From positions 1-46,514 of the forward strand of contig CANNRR010000008.1 in NCBI GenBank assembly GCA_947508055.1: a stretch of DNA of 46,514 nucleotides, in the 5' to 3' direction. The translations under genes were made by a program, and so were the position numbers. Each line of letters starts with the position of its first letter. Position 1 is the stretch's first letter. Positions 26,359-34,351 of the stretch are shown piece by piece. Origin of the DNA: Burkholderiales bacterium. Lineage in GTDB: Bacteria > Pseudomonadota > Gammaproteobacteria > Burkholderiales > Burkholderiaceae_C. Under the pieces are notes generated by a model. It searched no databases. It was not told where the DNA came from and saw only the letters and a list, made by a program, of their open reading frames with translations.

Positions 26359-27597
26359 ATGCAAGTTCAGGCGCATTTTTCCGAAATTCGGCGGGCTATC
26401 ACAAGGCAATTGGAAGCGGCCACCGAAAGTGCGCGGGTTCTGGTGTACCTGCTTACGGACCGCAACTTGTTTGAAGTTCTGGTGTCATGTCAACGACGAG
26501 GCGTTGTAGTCACGCTGATAATTTCCGACTGCGATGGCAATCGTCAGTCGCCCATAGCTTGGGAGCGGCTAAGCGCTTTAGGTGCACGAATTTTTCGGCT
26601 CCCGGAAGTCGCTGGCTGCGGAGATGAGTTTTTTTGCCTGATCGATGAAGCCACGGTTATCAGTGGCAATTTCAGATGGACATCTATCCAGGATCGGACT
26701 TCACAGGTTTCCATCTTGACTCAGTGCGACTCTGAAGTTGTCGACTACTACAAGCGTGCTTTTGCGCGCTTGGTGGATGAACCGTGGCAGACGGTCGGTA
26801 TTGATGGTGTCTTGCCCACTGCGGGCGGGCCAAACCATGATCGGGGCTTAAGCCCTTATCAAGACCCGAAGCTTGAAGAGTTGCGTTTGCAAGTGCGCAT
26901 GATGGAGGCCAGAATTTCCGCAGTAGAGACAGAAATTGCCGATATGCATCGGCAGATTCATCTGTTTGATCATCAACAGGAGCAAGCCATCGGAGACCTG
27001 ATGCGACGCTACCTTGACTTGAAGCGTCGGCACCTGCAAGCCAAGTACCGCGAGAGACCGGAAGACTTGCAGCGTCGACAGGCACAGGCGGCTGACGATG
27101 TTTATCGGCAGTATCAGGAGGCGCGGGCGGCCAAGTCTGACGAGGAAAAGCCCGAAATGCTCGATCCCCTGCAGCAGCGGGAAATCAAGCAGTTGTATCG
27201 AAAATTGGCGATGCAATGCCATCCTGATCGCGTGAGAGATGAACACAAAGGTCACGCTAATTTATTTTTTCAGCAACTTCAGTTGTCTTTTCAAAATGGT
27301 GATCTGGTAAGTCTCAGAAAGCTGAAGATCAAGATTGAGGCGGGATTGGGCAGCAAGGCAGATCTGATCACGCCAGACCAATTCCAATACCTCAAGAAGC
27401 ATTTGGATGAGTTGGAGCGCACCCTCTCACAACGAAATCAACAGTGGGCCGACGTCAGCCATGGTCAGAGTTGGAAAGAACTGAGTTCAACGCCGGATTG
27501 GACCGAATGGTTCAATCAGCAGGCTAAGCGCCTGAAAGCTGCGATGCAGCACTATGTGACGGAAATGAAGGACGTTTCGCAGGAACTCCGAGCGTGA
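26359..27597 (+). CDS. PLD-like / coiled-coil / J-domain protein
   Basis: 412 aa, unusual composite. Residues 1-150 resemble a single phospholipase-D-family domain (ARVLVYLLTDRNLFEVLVSCQRRGVVVTLIISD; then EFFCLIDEATVISGNFRWT, the place where HKD would be), but the HxK catalytic pair is missing, so it is probably inactive. Residues 170-265 are a long charged coiled coil. Residues 275-330 are J-domain-like with the HPD tripeptide at 288-290 (LYRKLAMQCHPDRV), which would recruit an Hsp70. The C-terminus is helical. 15 bases after the Sel1 gene; its stop overlaps the next start (GTGA). Function unknown. Confidence 0.8.
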   Translation: MQVQAHFSEIRRAITRQLEAATESARVLVYLLTDRNLFEVLVSCQRRGVVVTLIISDCDGNRQSPIAWERLSALGARIFRLPEVAGCGDEFFCLIDEATVISGNFRWTSIQDRTSQVSILTQCDSEVVDYYKRAFARLVDEPWQTVGIDGVLPTAGGPNHDRGLSPYQDPKLEELRLQVRMMEARISAVETEIADMHRQIHLFDHQQEQAIGDLMRRYLDLKRRHLQAKYRERPEDLQRRQAQAADDVYRQYQEARAAKSDEEKPEMLDPLQQREIKQLYRKLAMQCHPDRVRDEHKGHANLFFQQLQLSFQNGDLVSLRKLKIKIEAGLGSKADLITPDQFQYLKKHLDELERTLSQRNQQWADVSHGQSWKELSSTPDWTEWFNQQAKRLKAAMQHYVTEMKDVSQELRA

Positions 27598-28844
27598 GCA
27601 CTTTGGTTGCGGCTATACCGACATCCCAGCTCTCAAATGCACTGGTGCAGCGTTGCGACATTGTTCGGGTGACCCTGAGCGAGCTTCATCAGACTGAAAT
27701 CATGCAGTTTTTTGAACAACGCCCGGAACTTTTCTTTCAGTGTCTACATCGGCATTTTCCACTGAGTTGGGCGCAACTTCAGGATCAATCCGATCGGTTG
27801 GACTGGAAATTGCTGAGCGCCAATCGTGCCATCGACTGGTCCCATTTTGGGGTGGAGCAACTCGCGAGCCAATTCGGCTGGAGCAGGTTTAGCGCTGATG
27901 CCCATTTACCATGGACTAGCGAACTGGTGGAGCGTTTTCAAGACCGATGGGATTGGGGATGTTTGCGAAGGAACCCCGGTTTGCCCTGGAATGTCGAAAT
28001 GATCGACCGATACTACGATCGCCTGGACTGGGCTTGGTTAAGTTGGCACGAACGACTGCCATGGAGTGCGGACTTGTTAGAGCGCCACGTTGATCGGTGG
28101 GATTGGGCCGGCTTGAGTGCCAATTCCGCATTGCCCTGGAACTGGAGTTTGCTTGAGCGTTTTTCGAGCCGCTGGAGCTATGCCTGGCTCAGTGGCAATA
28201 GCGCTCTACCGTGGAGTACAGAGTTGTTGGAGCGTCATTTGGAGCGATGGGATTGGGCGCGTCTCAGTGGCAATAGTGCGCTGCCGTGGAGTCTGGAGAT
28301 GCTGGAGCGTCATTTGGAGCGATGGGATTGGGAGTGCCTCAGTGGCAATAGCGCGCTGCCTTGGAGTCTGGAGATGCTGGAGCGTCATTTGGAGCGATGG
28401 GATTGGGAGTGCCTCAGTGGCAATAGCGCGCTGCCTTGGAGCACGGAGATGCTGGAGCGTCATTTGGAGCGATGGGATTGGGAGCGCCTGAGTGGTAATA
28501 GCGCGCTGCCGTGGAGTATCGAGTTGTTGGAGGGCCATTTGGATCGTTGGGATTGGGAGCGCCTCAGTGAAAACCCTGGAGTGCCCTGGTGTATCGAACT
28601 CATGGATCGCTGTTCGCAGCAACTGAATTGGGCTAGCCTTAGCGGTTTGCGCCACCTTCCATGGAGTCCCGGTTTTTATGAGTATTTTCAAGAACGCTGG
28701 TACCCTGCACTGGTGGCGACGCATCAAGATTTTGAAATTTGTTCGCTTTCTGACGAACAAGTTGCTCAACTATTGATTAAGATGAACGTTGGCCGTTCTG
28801 AATGCGATTCTCAAGTGAGAGCCTTAATTTTTGGAGTTGCCTGA
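27594..28844 (+). CDS. Tryptophan-rich 25-residue-repeat protein
   Basis: 416 aa. After a 56-residue head, about 13 tandem units of 25 residues (first 23) run from residue 57 to 379, consensus LPWS.ELLERHLERWDW..LSGNSA. Two Trp positions (PW and WDW) are almost invariant. A non-repeat tail of 37 residues follows. The units should form a helical solenoid. No catalytic motif, signal peptide or span. Similar W-rich repeats exist in scattered hypothetical proteins, but I know of no function. GTG start overlapping the upstream TGA, so coupled to the J-domain gene. Confidence 0.85.
   Translation: MSTLVAAIPTSQLSNALVQRCDIVRVTLSELHQTEIMQFFEQRPELFFQCLHRHFPLSWAQLQDQSDRLDWKLLSANRAIDWSHFGVEQLASQFGWSRFSADAHLPWTSELVERFQDRWDWGCLRRNPGLPWNVEMIDRYYDRLDWAWLSWHERLPWSADLLERHVDRWDWAGLSANSALPWNWSLLERFSSRWSYAWLSGNSALPWSTELLERHLERWDWARLSGNSALPWSLEMLERHLERWDWECLSGNSALPWSLEMLERHLERWDWECLSGNSALPWSTEMLERHLERWDWERLSGNSALPWSIELLEGHLDRWDWERLSENPGVPWCIELMDRCSQQLNWASLSGLRHLPWSPGFYEYFQERWYPALVATHQDFEICSLSDEQVAQLLIKMNVGRSECDSQVRALIFGVA
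28206..28580 (+). repeat. Five near-identical 75-base tandem repeats
   Basis: Units begin at 28206, 28281, 28356, 28431 and 28506. The middle three or four differ by only a few bases, for example GAGCGTCATTTGGAGCGATG recurs in the first four. Such uniformity over 375 bases compared with the divergent units at 27762-28205 indicates recent unequal recombination or gene conversion. Entirely coding, in frame. Confidence 0.9.
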
Positions 28845-28866
28845 CTCGTTCACTAAGGATACCTAT

Positions 28867-29082
28867 ATGCGAGACTCTGATTCCCTCAAAGAAGCAGCTA
28901 AGCATTTGGAGGCCCCCGCGCAGCATCGGTTGCAGATCCAGAAATCGCACCTTGCGTCTGAAGCCCACAAGCCCATGAGGCAAGTACACATCGCTCATGG
29001 CCCCAGGCTGAATTCACCCAAGCACCATGATCATGCAGTCGCGCTGCATGCAAAGTGTCTGTCTGAGCACCATCCGGCATAG
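28867..29082 (+). CDS. Possible small histidine-rich protein, 71 aa
   Basis: Fills the 258-base gap between the W-repeat gene and the second Sel1 gene. ATG at 28867 has AAGGA six bases upstream, better than several certain genes here. The product is very rich in His, Ala and Lys (LNSPKHHDHAVALHAKCLSEHH near the end) with no hydrophobic segment. Nothing in the family is recognised, and composition is atypical, so it may be a chance open frame. Confidence 0.4.
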   Translation: MRDSDSLKEAAKHLEAPAQHRLQIQKSHLASEAHKPMRQVHIAHGPRLNSPKHHDHAVALHAKCLSEHHPA

Positions 29083-29102
29083 AAGCTGGCTGTGACGCGG
29101 CT

Positions 29103-30977
29103 ATGAAAAGTTTGTTGGACGAGGCCGATGCCGCCTATAGTCGTGGCGACTATTCCCATGCGTTGAGAATATGCCGACCACTTGCAACGTTGGACTATGC
29201 TGCGGCGCAAAACAATCTGGGGTTTATGTATGCCAATGGGCACGGGGTCAACCTCGACTATGTGGAAGCCCTCAGGTGGTATCGCCTGGCCGCTGCGCAA
29301 GAATATGCACCTGCGCAATACAACCTTGGCTTCATGTATGCCAACGGTCAGGGTGTTGATCTCGACTACACACAGGCCTTCAATTGGTATCAATTGGCGG
29401 CCACGCAAGGTGTGGCAGAGGTGCAAACCAACCTCGGCTTCATGTTTGCCAATGGACAGGGCGTTGCGCAGAGTTACGCGGAAGCCGTAAAGTGGTTCAA
29501 ATTGGCCGCGGTTCAGGGTGACACCACTGCACAATTCAATCTGGGCTTCATGTATGCCCATGGTGAGGGCGTCGAAAGTGATTTGGAACAAGCGCTCAAG
29601 TGGTATCAGAAGGCGGCCGACCAGGGGCATGCCTATGGCCAGTTCAGTTTGGGCTACATGTACGCCACGGGCAGCGCCGTTGCGCAAGATTTTCTTGGGG
29701 CCTATAAATGGTATCAACTGGCCGCAGCCCAGGGAGATGCTTCGGCTCAATACAACCTCGGTGTCATGTACGCCAACGGGCAGGGCGTCGAGGTTGACCA
29801 CGCGTCCGCTCTCAAGTGGTTTGAACTCGCCGCCGCGCAGTCCGATGCAGGCGCACAGTACAACTTGGGCGTCATGTTTGCCGATGCCGAAGGTGTTGAG
29901 CAGGACTATGCCAAGGCGATGGAGTATTACCAATCAGCTGCAGCACTAGGCGATACGGCGTCTCATTACAACCTAGGGCTTATGTATGCCAATGGTCAGG
30001 GTGTTGAGCAAGATAATCTGCAGGCACTGCACTGGTATCAACTGGCAGCGGCAAAGGGCGACGCTGCGTCCCAGTATGCACTTGGCGTGATGAATGGTCT
30101 GGGTCAGGGAATTGAACAGAATTTTGAAGTGGCTCGTCACTGGTATGCGTTGGGCGCAGAGCAGGGCGACTCGGCTGCGCAGCATAACCTGGCGGTGTTG
30201 TACGCGAACGGGCAGGGTGTTGAGCGAGACCTTGAAGCCGCGGCGAAATGGTATCGACTGGCCGCCGCACAGGGCGACCAGTCCGCTCAGACCCACCTTG
30301 ACTTGCTGTGCGCAGCCGCAGAGGACGCCACCCAAAATCTGCCGCAAGCCTTTAGTGCCTATCAAGTCGCTGCCGGACAGGGCGATGTCACCGCACACTA
30401 CAACCTCGGCGTGATGTATGCCCATGGGCAATACGTCATGCAAGACGATGCCGAAGCAGTAAAGTGGTTCAACTTGAGTGCCTCGCAAGGCGATGTCGAT
30501 GCGCTGTACGGGCTTGGCGTTATGTACGCCAATGCGCAAGGGGCTGCAGCCGACTGCAAAGAGGCCCTCAATTGGTACCAATTAGCAGCAGATCAGGGTC
30601 ATGTACGGGCTCAATTGAATCTGGGCTTGATGTGCGCGTTGGGGCGGGGCATTGCGCGCGACTTTGGTCTTGCTGCCCAGTACCTGGAGTCGGCGGCCGA
30701 GCAGGGGAACGCCGTTGCCCAATTCAATCTGGGCGTTTTGTATGCAATTGGGCAGGGAGTGGAACAGGACTCTGCAATGGCCCTCAAATGGTATCTTTTG
30801 GCAGCAGCGGGTGGGGATAAGGCCGCGCAATTCAATGTCGGACACATGTACGCCAATGGGGATGGGGCGCTGCAGGATTACGAAGAATCCCTAAAGTGGT
30901 ATCGACTCGCCGCAACGGCTGAGACTACGGCGCAAGAGTCAATTTCTGCGCCATCGCTGTCACTGCCAACTAGCTGA
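29103..30977 (+). CDS. Sel1-repeat protein, sixteen repeats
   Basis: 624 aa, no signal peptide, made almost wholly of sixteen Sel1 units of 36 residues (for example YNLGFMYANGQGVDLDYTQA then WYQLAA.QG). Three units are degenerate, notably the eleventh (THLDLLCAAAEDATQN), marking a break in the solenoid. The head is TPR-like (LLDEADAAYSRGDYSHALRI). Paralogue of the 25162 gene. No strong ribosome site precedes its ATG. It is the last gene before the sigma-28 promoter of flgP, so the block ends here. Confidence 0.9.
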   Translation: MKSLLDEADAAYSRGDYSHALRICRPLATLDYAAAQNNLGFMYANGHGVNLDYVEALRWYRLAAAQEYAPAQYNLGFMYANGQGVDLDYTQAFNWYQLAATQGVAEVQTNLGFMFANGQGVAQSYAEAVKWFKLAAVQGDTTAQFNLGFMYAHGEGVESDLEQALKWYQKAADQGHAYGQFSLGYMYATGSAVAQDFLGAYKWYQLAAAQGDASAQYNLGVMYANGQGVEVDHASALKWFELAAAQSDAGAQYNLGVMFADAEGVEQDYAKAMEYYQSAAALGDTASHYNLGLMYANGQGVEQDNLQALHWYQLAAAKGDAASQYALGVMNGLGQGIEQNFEVARHWYALGAEQGDSAAQHNLAVLYANGQGVERDLEAAAKWYRLAAAQGDQSAQTHLDLLCAAAEDATQNLPQAFSAYQVAAGQGDVTAHYNLGVMYAHGQYVMQDDAEAVKWFNLSASQGDVDALYGLGVMYANAQGAAADCKEALNWYQLAADQGHVRAQLNLGLMCALGRGIARDFGLAAQYLESAAEQGNAVAQFNLGVLYAIGQGVEQDSAMALKWYLLAAAGGDKAAQFNVGHMYANGDGALQDYEESLKWYRLAATAETTAQESISAPSLSLPTS

Positions 30978-30985
30978 CATTCGGT

Positions 30986-31002
30986 GCACGCGCAGCGCGT
31001 GC
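30986..31002. other. GC-rich hairpin after the second Sel1 gene
   Basis: GCACGCG-CAG-CGCGTGC, a 7-base-pair stem with a three-base loop starting nine bases after the Sel1 stop. No run of T follows on the plus strand (GCAAAATC), so intrinsic termination is doubtful, but the stem would stabilise the 3' end. It lies just upstream of the flgP sigma-28 promoter. Confidence 0.4.
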
Positions 31003-31012
31003 GCAAAATCGC

Positions 31013-31039
31013 TCAAGCTTCGATGGTTGGTGCCGAATC
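31013..31039 (+). promoter_or_regulatory. Sigma-28 (FliA) promoter of flgP
   Basis: TCAAGCTT, 11 bases, GCCGAATC: one mismatch in the -35 octamer and two in the -10 against TCAAGTTT-N11-GCCGATAA. The -10 box keeps the GCCGA core. The flgP ATG is 41 bases further on. Makes flgP-flgT and the following genes late (class with fliS and flgM). Confidence 0.7.
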
Positions 31040-31079
31040 AGTGTGACGTATTCACGTATTGCAACATCAAGGATCGCTG

Positions 31080-31556
31080 ATGAAATCATGTCTCAACATC
31101 CCCTTTGGCTTGAGTTTGGTTCTGGTATGCCTGGCGGGTTGCCAGGGCACCGGGGTACTGCGCGTCGCTGCAGATTCGGCTACGCTTGTGGCTCCAATGG
31201 TTGAAAAGAGAGACACGCTAACAGCCACTGGCTACGCCGTGATCAGCGTGCAGGGCCATCGCAACCCAGCTCAGCAACGCTTACTCGCCATTCGGGCTTC
31301 AAAACTTGACGCCTATAGGTCGCTTACGGAGCAAGTTTACGGCCTGCGACTGGACGCCAATGCCACCGTAGCGGACATGATGGTCCAGAGTGACACGTTC
31401 CGTAGCCGTGTGGAGGGTGTCATTTACGGCGCGACCCTGGTCAGCATCTCGCCAACCGGTGACGACACCTATGAAACCACGCTGGCCTTGGACAAAGTCA
31501 TTGTCAAGGATCTACGTGCCCTCTACCTCGGGCAGTTGGTCTCGCATGCGCGCTGA
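31080..31556 (+). CDS. flgP: FlgP-like outer-membrane lipoprotein of the flagellar motor
   Basis: 158 aa from ATG 31080 with AAGGA at correct distance. Lipoprotein signal with lipobox LAGC (residue 18 region, LVLVCLAGCQGT). The mature part is an LPP20/FlgP domain: QQRLLAIRASKLDAYRSLTEQVYGLRLDANATVADMMVQSD. In Vibrio FlgP helps form the outer-membrane-associated ring, and in Campylobacter the basal disk. Followed by an FlgT-like gene, the Vibrio order, which strengthens the call; flgO is not seen. Confidence 0.85.
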   Translation: MKSCLNIPFGLSLVLVCLAGCQGTGVLRVAADSATLVAPMVEKRDTLTATGYAVISVQGHRNPAQQRLLAIRASKLDAYRSLTEQVYGLRLDANATVADMMVQSDTFRSRVEGVIYGATLVSISPTGDDTYETTLALDKVIVKDLRALYLGQLVSHAR

Positions 31557-31583
31557 GGACCACCAGTCAATTGGGTGACCGCC

Positions 31584-32750
31584 ATGAAGAACCGATCTCG
31601 CCGTAGGTTGTTTTTTCCACTGACGTTGCTGATGGTGCTGGCAATGAGCCTGCCGGGGGCAAGCGTTAATGCTCAGCAAACGCTGTCGCAGGAAGAAAAG
31701 CTTTCGGCAATACGGCAGGGTTTGCTGCAAGCTGCCATGGATGGACCGACCAAAGTGCAGTCGACGGTGTGGATCGACGCGCAGGGGGCCCTGCAGGAAA
31801 GCAGTTCGTTCCGCACGGGTATGCTGGTGCGCGGGGTTCGTGTGGTCTCTTATGAGCGCGACAGCCTGGGCCAGCCAGTCGCTGAACTGGGCTGGCAGGC
31901 AAATCCGCAGGTGCCCAATATTACGGCCAACAATCATGCCCAGTGCAAGGTGGCTCCCTCGGGGCGTCTGCAGCATGTTGTCGGCCTGACGATTTCGGTT
32001 GCGCCGCAGTGGACGAGTGATGATCTCCCTGTCATCAGGTCGCTGGAAGACTATCTGTTCACTCAGTGGCAGGGCGCTGCCAGCGCCGCGGTTGTCTGGC
32101 GCTTGGCCATGAGCCCCAGGAAAGCCCGGTCAACGTATGCCGATGCATTGCTGGGATCCAGCGCTGACCAAATGCCCTGGCAGGCCAGACTCTCGCTTCG
32201 GCCACTGACCAAGAATATTGACCAGGTTGCAGCGCATCGCGATAGCGTTTTGAACGGCGCGTTGGTTCTGGGCCCCTTGCCGGAAGCAATGATGCAGCTC
32301 GATTTAACTATTACGGCTCGCAACCAGCACGAACCCATGTTCGAAGCGCACACACTCATCAAGTGGCGTATCGACAGGCCAAACTGGGAGGCCCCCAGGC
32401 TGAACGAAGAATCTCAAGTACTGCTAGCCCAGCAACTGCAAAGCTGGGCCCATGACGTTGGACAGCGCATGTCCTGCGAGCCTGTGTTGCCAGAGGTCAT
32501 TCTGAACAATCGCGACATCGTTCGAATTAACGCTGGTGCCCTTGCTGGCGTTCGGGTCGGCGATGAATGGCTGCTTGCCAATGGGAAGGACTATATGCAG
32601 CATATTTTGGAGCCAGGCGTGGTCGCCCAAAGCGTCCTGGCCAAAGTACAAACGGTCAGTCAGCACCATGCGCAATTGCAACTGATTGGCGGACCCCAAA
32701 TGGCGGTCCAGCGCGGTTGGCGTGCCTGGTTGACCGACGAACTGCGCTGA
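31584..32750 (+). CDS. flgT: FlgT-like flagellar H-ring assembly protein
   Basis: 388 aa from ATG 31584, GGGTGA upstream. Signal peptide with cleavage near VNA-QQ (residue 30). The N-terminal part resembles the FlgT/LPP20 helix-sheet domain (KLSAIRQGLLQAAMDGP... VRGVRVVSYERDSLGQPVAELGWQA), and the end has the FlgT C-terminal barrel pattern, RDIVRINAGALAGVRVGDEWLLA. FlgT builds the H ring outside the LP ring in Vibrio and stabilises stator-associated rings. MotX and MotY, the Vibrio T-ring proteins, are not in the window. Homology judged by eye together with adjacency to flgP. Confidence 0.75.
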   Translation: MKNRSRRRLFFPLTLLMVLAMSLPGASVNAQQTLSQEEKLSAIRQGLLQAAMDGPTKVQSTVWIDAQGALQESSSFRTGMLVRGVRVVSYERDSLGQPVAELGWQANPQVPNITANNHAQCKVAPSGRLQHVVGLTISVAPQWTSDDLPVIRSLEDYLFTQWQGAASAAVVWRLAMSPRKARSTYADALLGSSADQMPWQARLSLRPLTKNIDQVAAHRDSVLNGALVLGPLPEAMMQLDLTITARNQHEPMFEAHTLIKWRIDRPNWEAPRLNEESQVLLAQQLQSWAHDVGQRMSCEPVLPEVILNNRDIVRINAGALAGVRVGDEWLLANGKDYMQHILEPGVVAQSVLAKVQTVSQHHAQLQLIGGPQMAVQRGWRAWLTDELR

Positions 32751-32801
32751 GCATCGAATCCACCCATTGAGTCGGCACAGACAACCAAAGGACCACCCGT
32801 C

Positions 32802-33254
32802 ATGAAATGCACCAATACCATTGCCCTGCGACCAACCCACAGGCTCTTGTTTTGTGCCATCAGCATCCTGCTGTTTGCCTCATTGGGTCTGCCTGCCAGG
32901 GCTGACGGACCGGTCGCAGCACCGTCCAAGCTGCTGCGCACCTATACCCCCAAAGCTGGTGAAAACCTCGACCGAGTTATCAAGCAGACCATGGCTGATA
33001 GCCCCCTAAGAATTGAACTGCTTAGAAAAGCCTTCGTTGATCTTAATGGGCATGCATTTGTCGCTGGCAATGCTTCCAAAATGCGGGCAAATGTAACATT
33101 GCAGGTGCCGGATTCCAAGCTCATGATGCTTGCGGCATTGGGCCCTCAAGTTCAAGCCAATCTTGTCCCTCCGACGATTGACGACACAAAAAGCAGGAGC
33201 GGTTCCACGTCTGGCGTCACCGATGAGCGCCGAGACTGGATCCGGTTCCCTTGA
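32802..33254 (+). CDS. Periplasmic FimV-N-terminal-like protein
   Basis: 150 aa with an N-terminal signal sequence (hydrophobic 14-31, cleavage near ARA-DG). The core, YTPKAGENLDRVIKQTMADSPLRIELLRKAFVDLNGHAF, matches the LysM-like N-terminal module of FimV/Tfp-assembly proteins, which bind peptidoglycan, and here stands alone. Sits between flgT and a FliK-type gene, whose TTG start overlaps its stop. A role in peptidoglycan anchoring of the extra motor rings is an inference. Confidence 0.75.
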   Translation: MKCTNTIALRPTHRLLFCAISILLFASLGLPARADGPVAAPSKLLRTYTPKAGENLDRVIKQTMADSPLRIELLRKAFVDLNGHAFVAGNASKMRANVTLQVPDSKLMMLAALGPQVQANLVPPTIDDTKSRSGSTSGVTDERRDWIRFP

Positions 33255-34351
33255 TTAACGGCTCAGACAGCGCGCTGCAGGTCAGCCGCGTCAGCCCGGT
33301 TTTTGTGGAGGGCCGGTTTTCCGCGCCACTGGTTGAGGCCAAGACCGGACGTGAACTGGGGCTAAGCGACGGACAGGTGGTGCAAGCCTTGGTGCAGGCA
33401 CGCGGTGATCAACTCGGCCTGTTGTTGCGTGGGCGTTTGCTTGAAGTGGCAGTGATGCCAGATTGGCGCGCAGGCCAGACCCTTTCGTTTCGCGTTCAGG
33501 CCCACCCGAATGGTGCAATGGCGCTACACCCCATTGCCAACGTCGCGCCGACTTCAACTGGTCTGGCGGCTACGCCCGAGCCCATCATTTCGCGGGTCGA
33601 GAACCTGCTGTTTCGCCCGGCCGGGGCACCTGACATCCAAGCCTTGTTCAAACCTGGCGTGATTGACACACTGCTCAGCAACCTGGCACGTCCTGATCTC
33701 CAGGCGCAATGGAATGCGATGCGCCTGTCCATGGCAAGTGTCAGTCCGGAGGCGATTCGGCTTGCCCTGGTGGGCGCCATGGGTTCAGAGGCCGCTTTGG
33801 CGCGCGCCCAGCCAGCGCCAGTGCAGAACCCCAAGCAACTCTTGCGTCAACTCCTGCTCGCGTTGGGGCAAGTCGACCATCAGACAGTGGAGCAAGATAG
33901 TTACATCCCTGGCCAACTCCAGCGGGCCATTGACGAAGTCGAATCGGCGCAGGTCCATGCGGTTCAATCGCAATCGCAAGACGCGATCATGTTCAGTGTG
34001 GTACTACCTTTCAAGGACGCCGATCCGGTCGCGCTATCGTTTGAGGGCAAACCCGCCTTGCACGGGCAACCTGAACTGCTCACCGTCAATATTCATTCGC
34101 ACAGCCGCGACTATGGCGAACTCTGGTTGAAAACCGAAGTCCACGGCAGAAATGCGGTTGAACTGGTCATGTGGGCATTGCAAGCGGGCGTCGTCGAACA
34201 AGCTGGTCGAAGTGCCCGGGCGCTTGGCCTCGAACTACAGCAGGCTGGACTGACCCTGCGTTCGTTTCAGGTCATCCACGGTGCGCGCCCGGCACCGCAG
34301 CCTGAGCTACCGCCAGCGGACTGTGGCATGATTTTGGATCTGCGAGCATGA
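33251..34351 (+). CDS. Second FliK-type hook-length/export-switch protein
   Basis: 366 aa. The C-terminal third fits the Flg_hook domain: LLTVNIHSHSRDYGELWLKTEVHGRNAVELVMWALQAGVVEQA...LGLELQQAGLTLRSFQV. The N-terminus differs from the 14271 protein: no long Ser/Gln-rich ruler, rather an ordered module with LGLSDGQVVQALVQARGDQLGLLLRGRLLEV. The start is TTG at 33251, overlapping the stop of the upstream gene (TTGA); the next in-frame ATG would lose this module. Directly followed by an FhlB-like gene with an ATGA overlap, the pair seen in many proteobacteria. A secretion-switch role is inferred. Confidence 0.85.
   Translation: MINGSDSALQVSRVSPVFVEGRFSAPLVEAKTGRELGLSDGQVVQALVQARGDQLGLLLRGRLLEVAVMPDWRAGQTLSFRVQAHPNGAMALHPIANVAPTSTGLAATPEPIISRVENLLFRPAGAPDIQALFKPGVIDTLLSNLARPDLQAQWNAMRLSMASVSPEAIRLALVGAMGSEAALARAQPAPVQNPKQLLRQLLLALGQVDHQTVEQDSYIPGQLQRAIDEVESAQVHAVQSQSQDAIMFSVVLPFKDADPVALSFEGKPALHGQPELLTVNIHSHSRDYGELWLKTEVHGRNAVELVMWALQAGVVEQAGRSARALGLELQQAGLTLRSFQVIHGARPAPQPELPPADCGMILDLRA

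Noticed and set aside
28206..28580. Regular 75-base repeats as a CRISPR array
   Set aside because: There are no unique spacers; the repeats are contiguous, in frame and encode the W-repeat protein.
29103..30977. Minus-strand open frames of 200-300 codons opposite the Sel1 genes
   Set aside because: They are periodic mirror images of the Sel1 repeats, produced by the repetitive coding strand.
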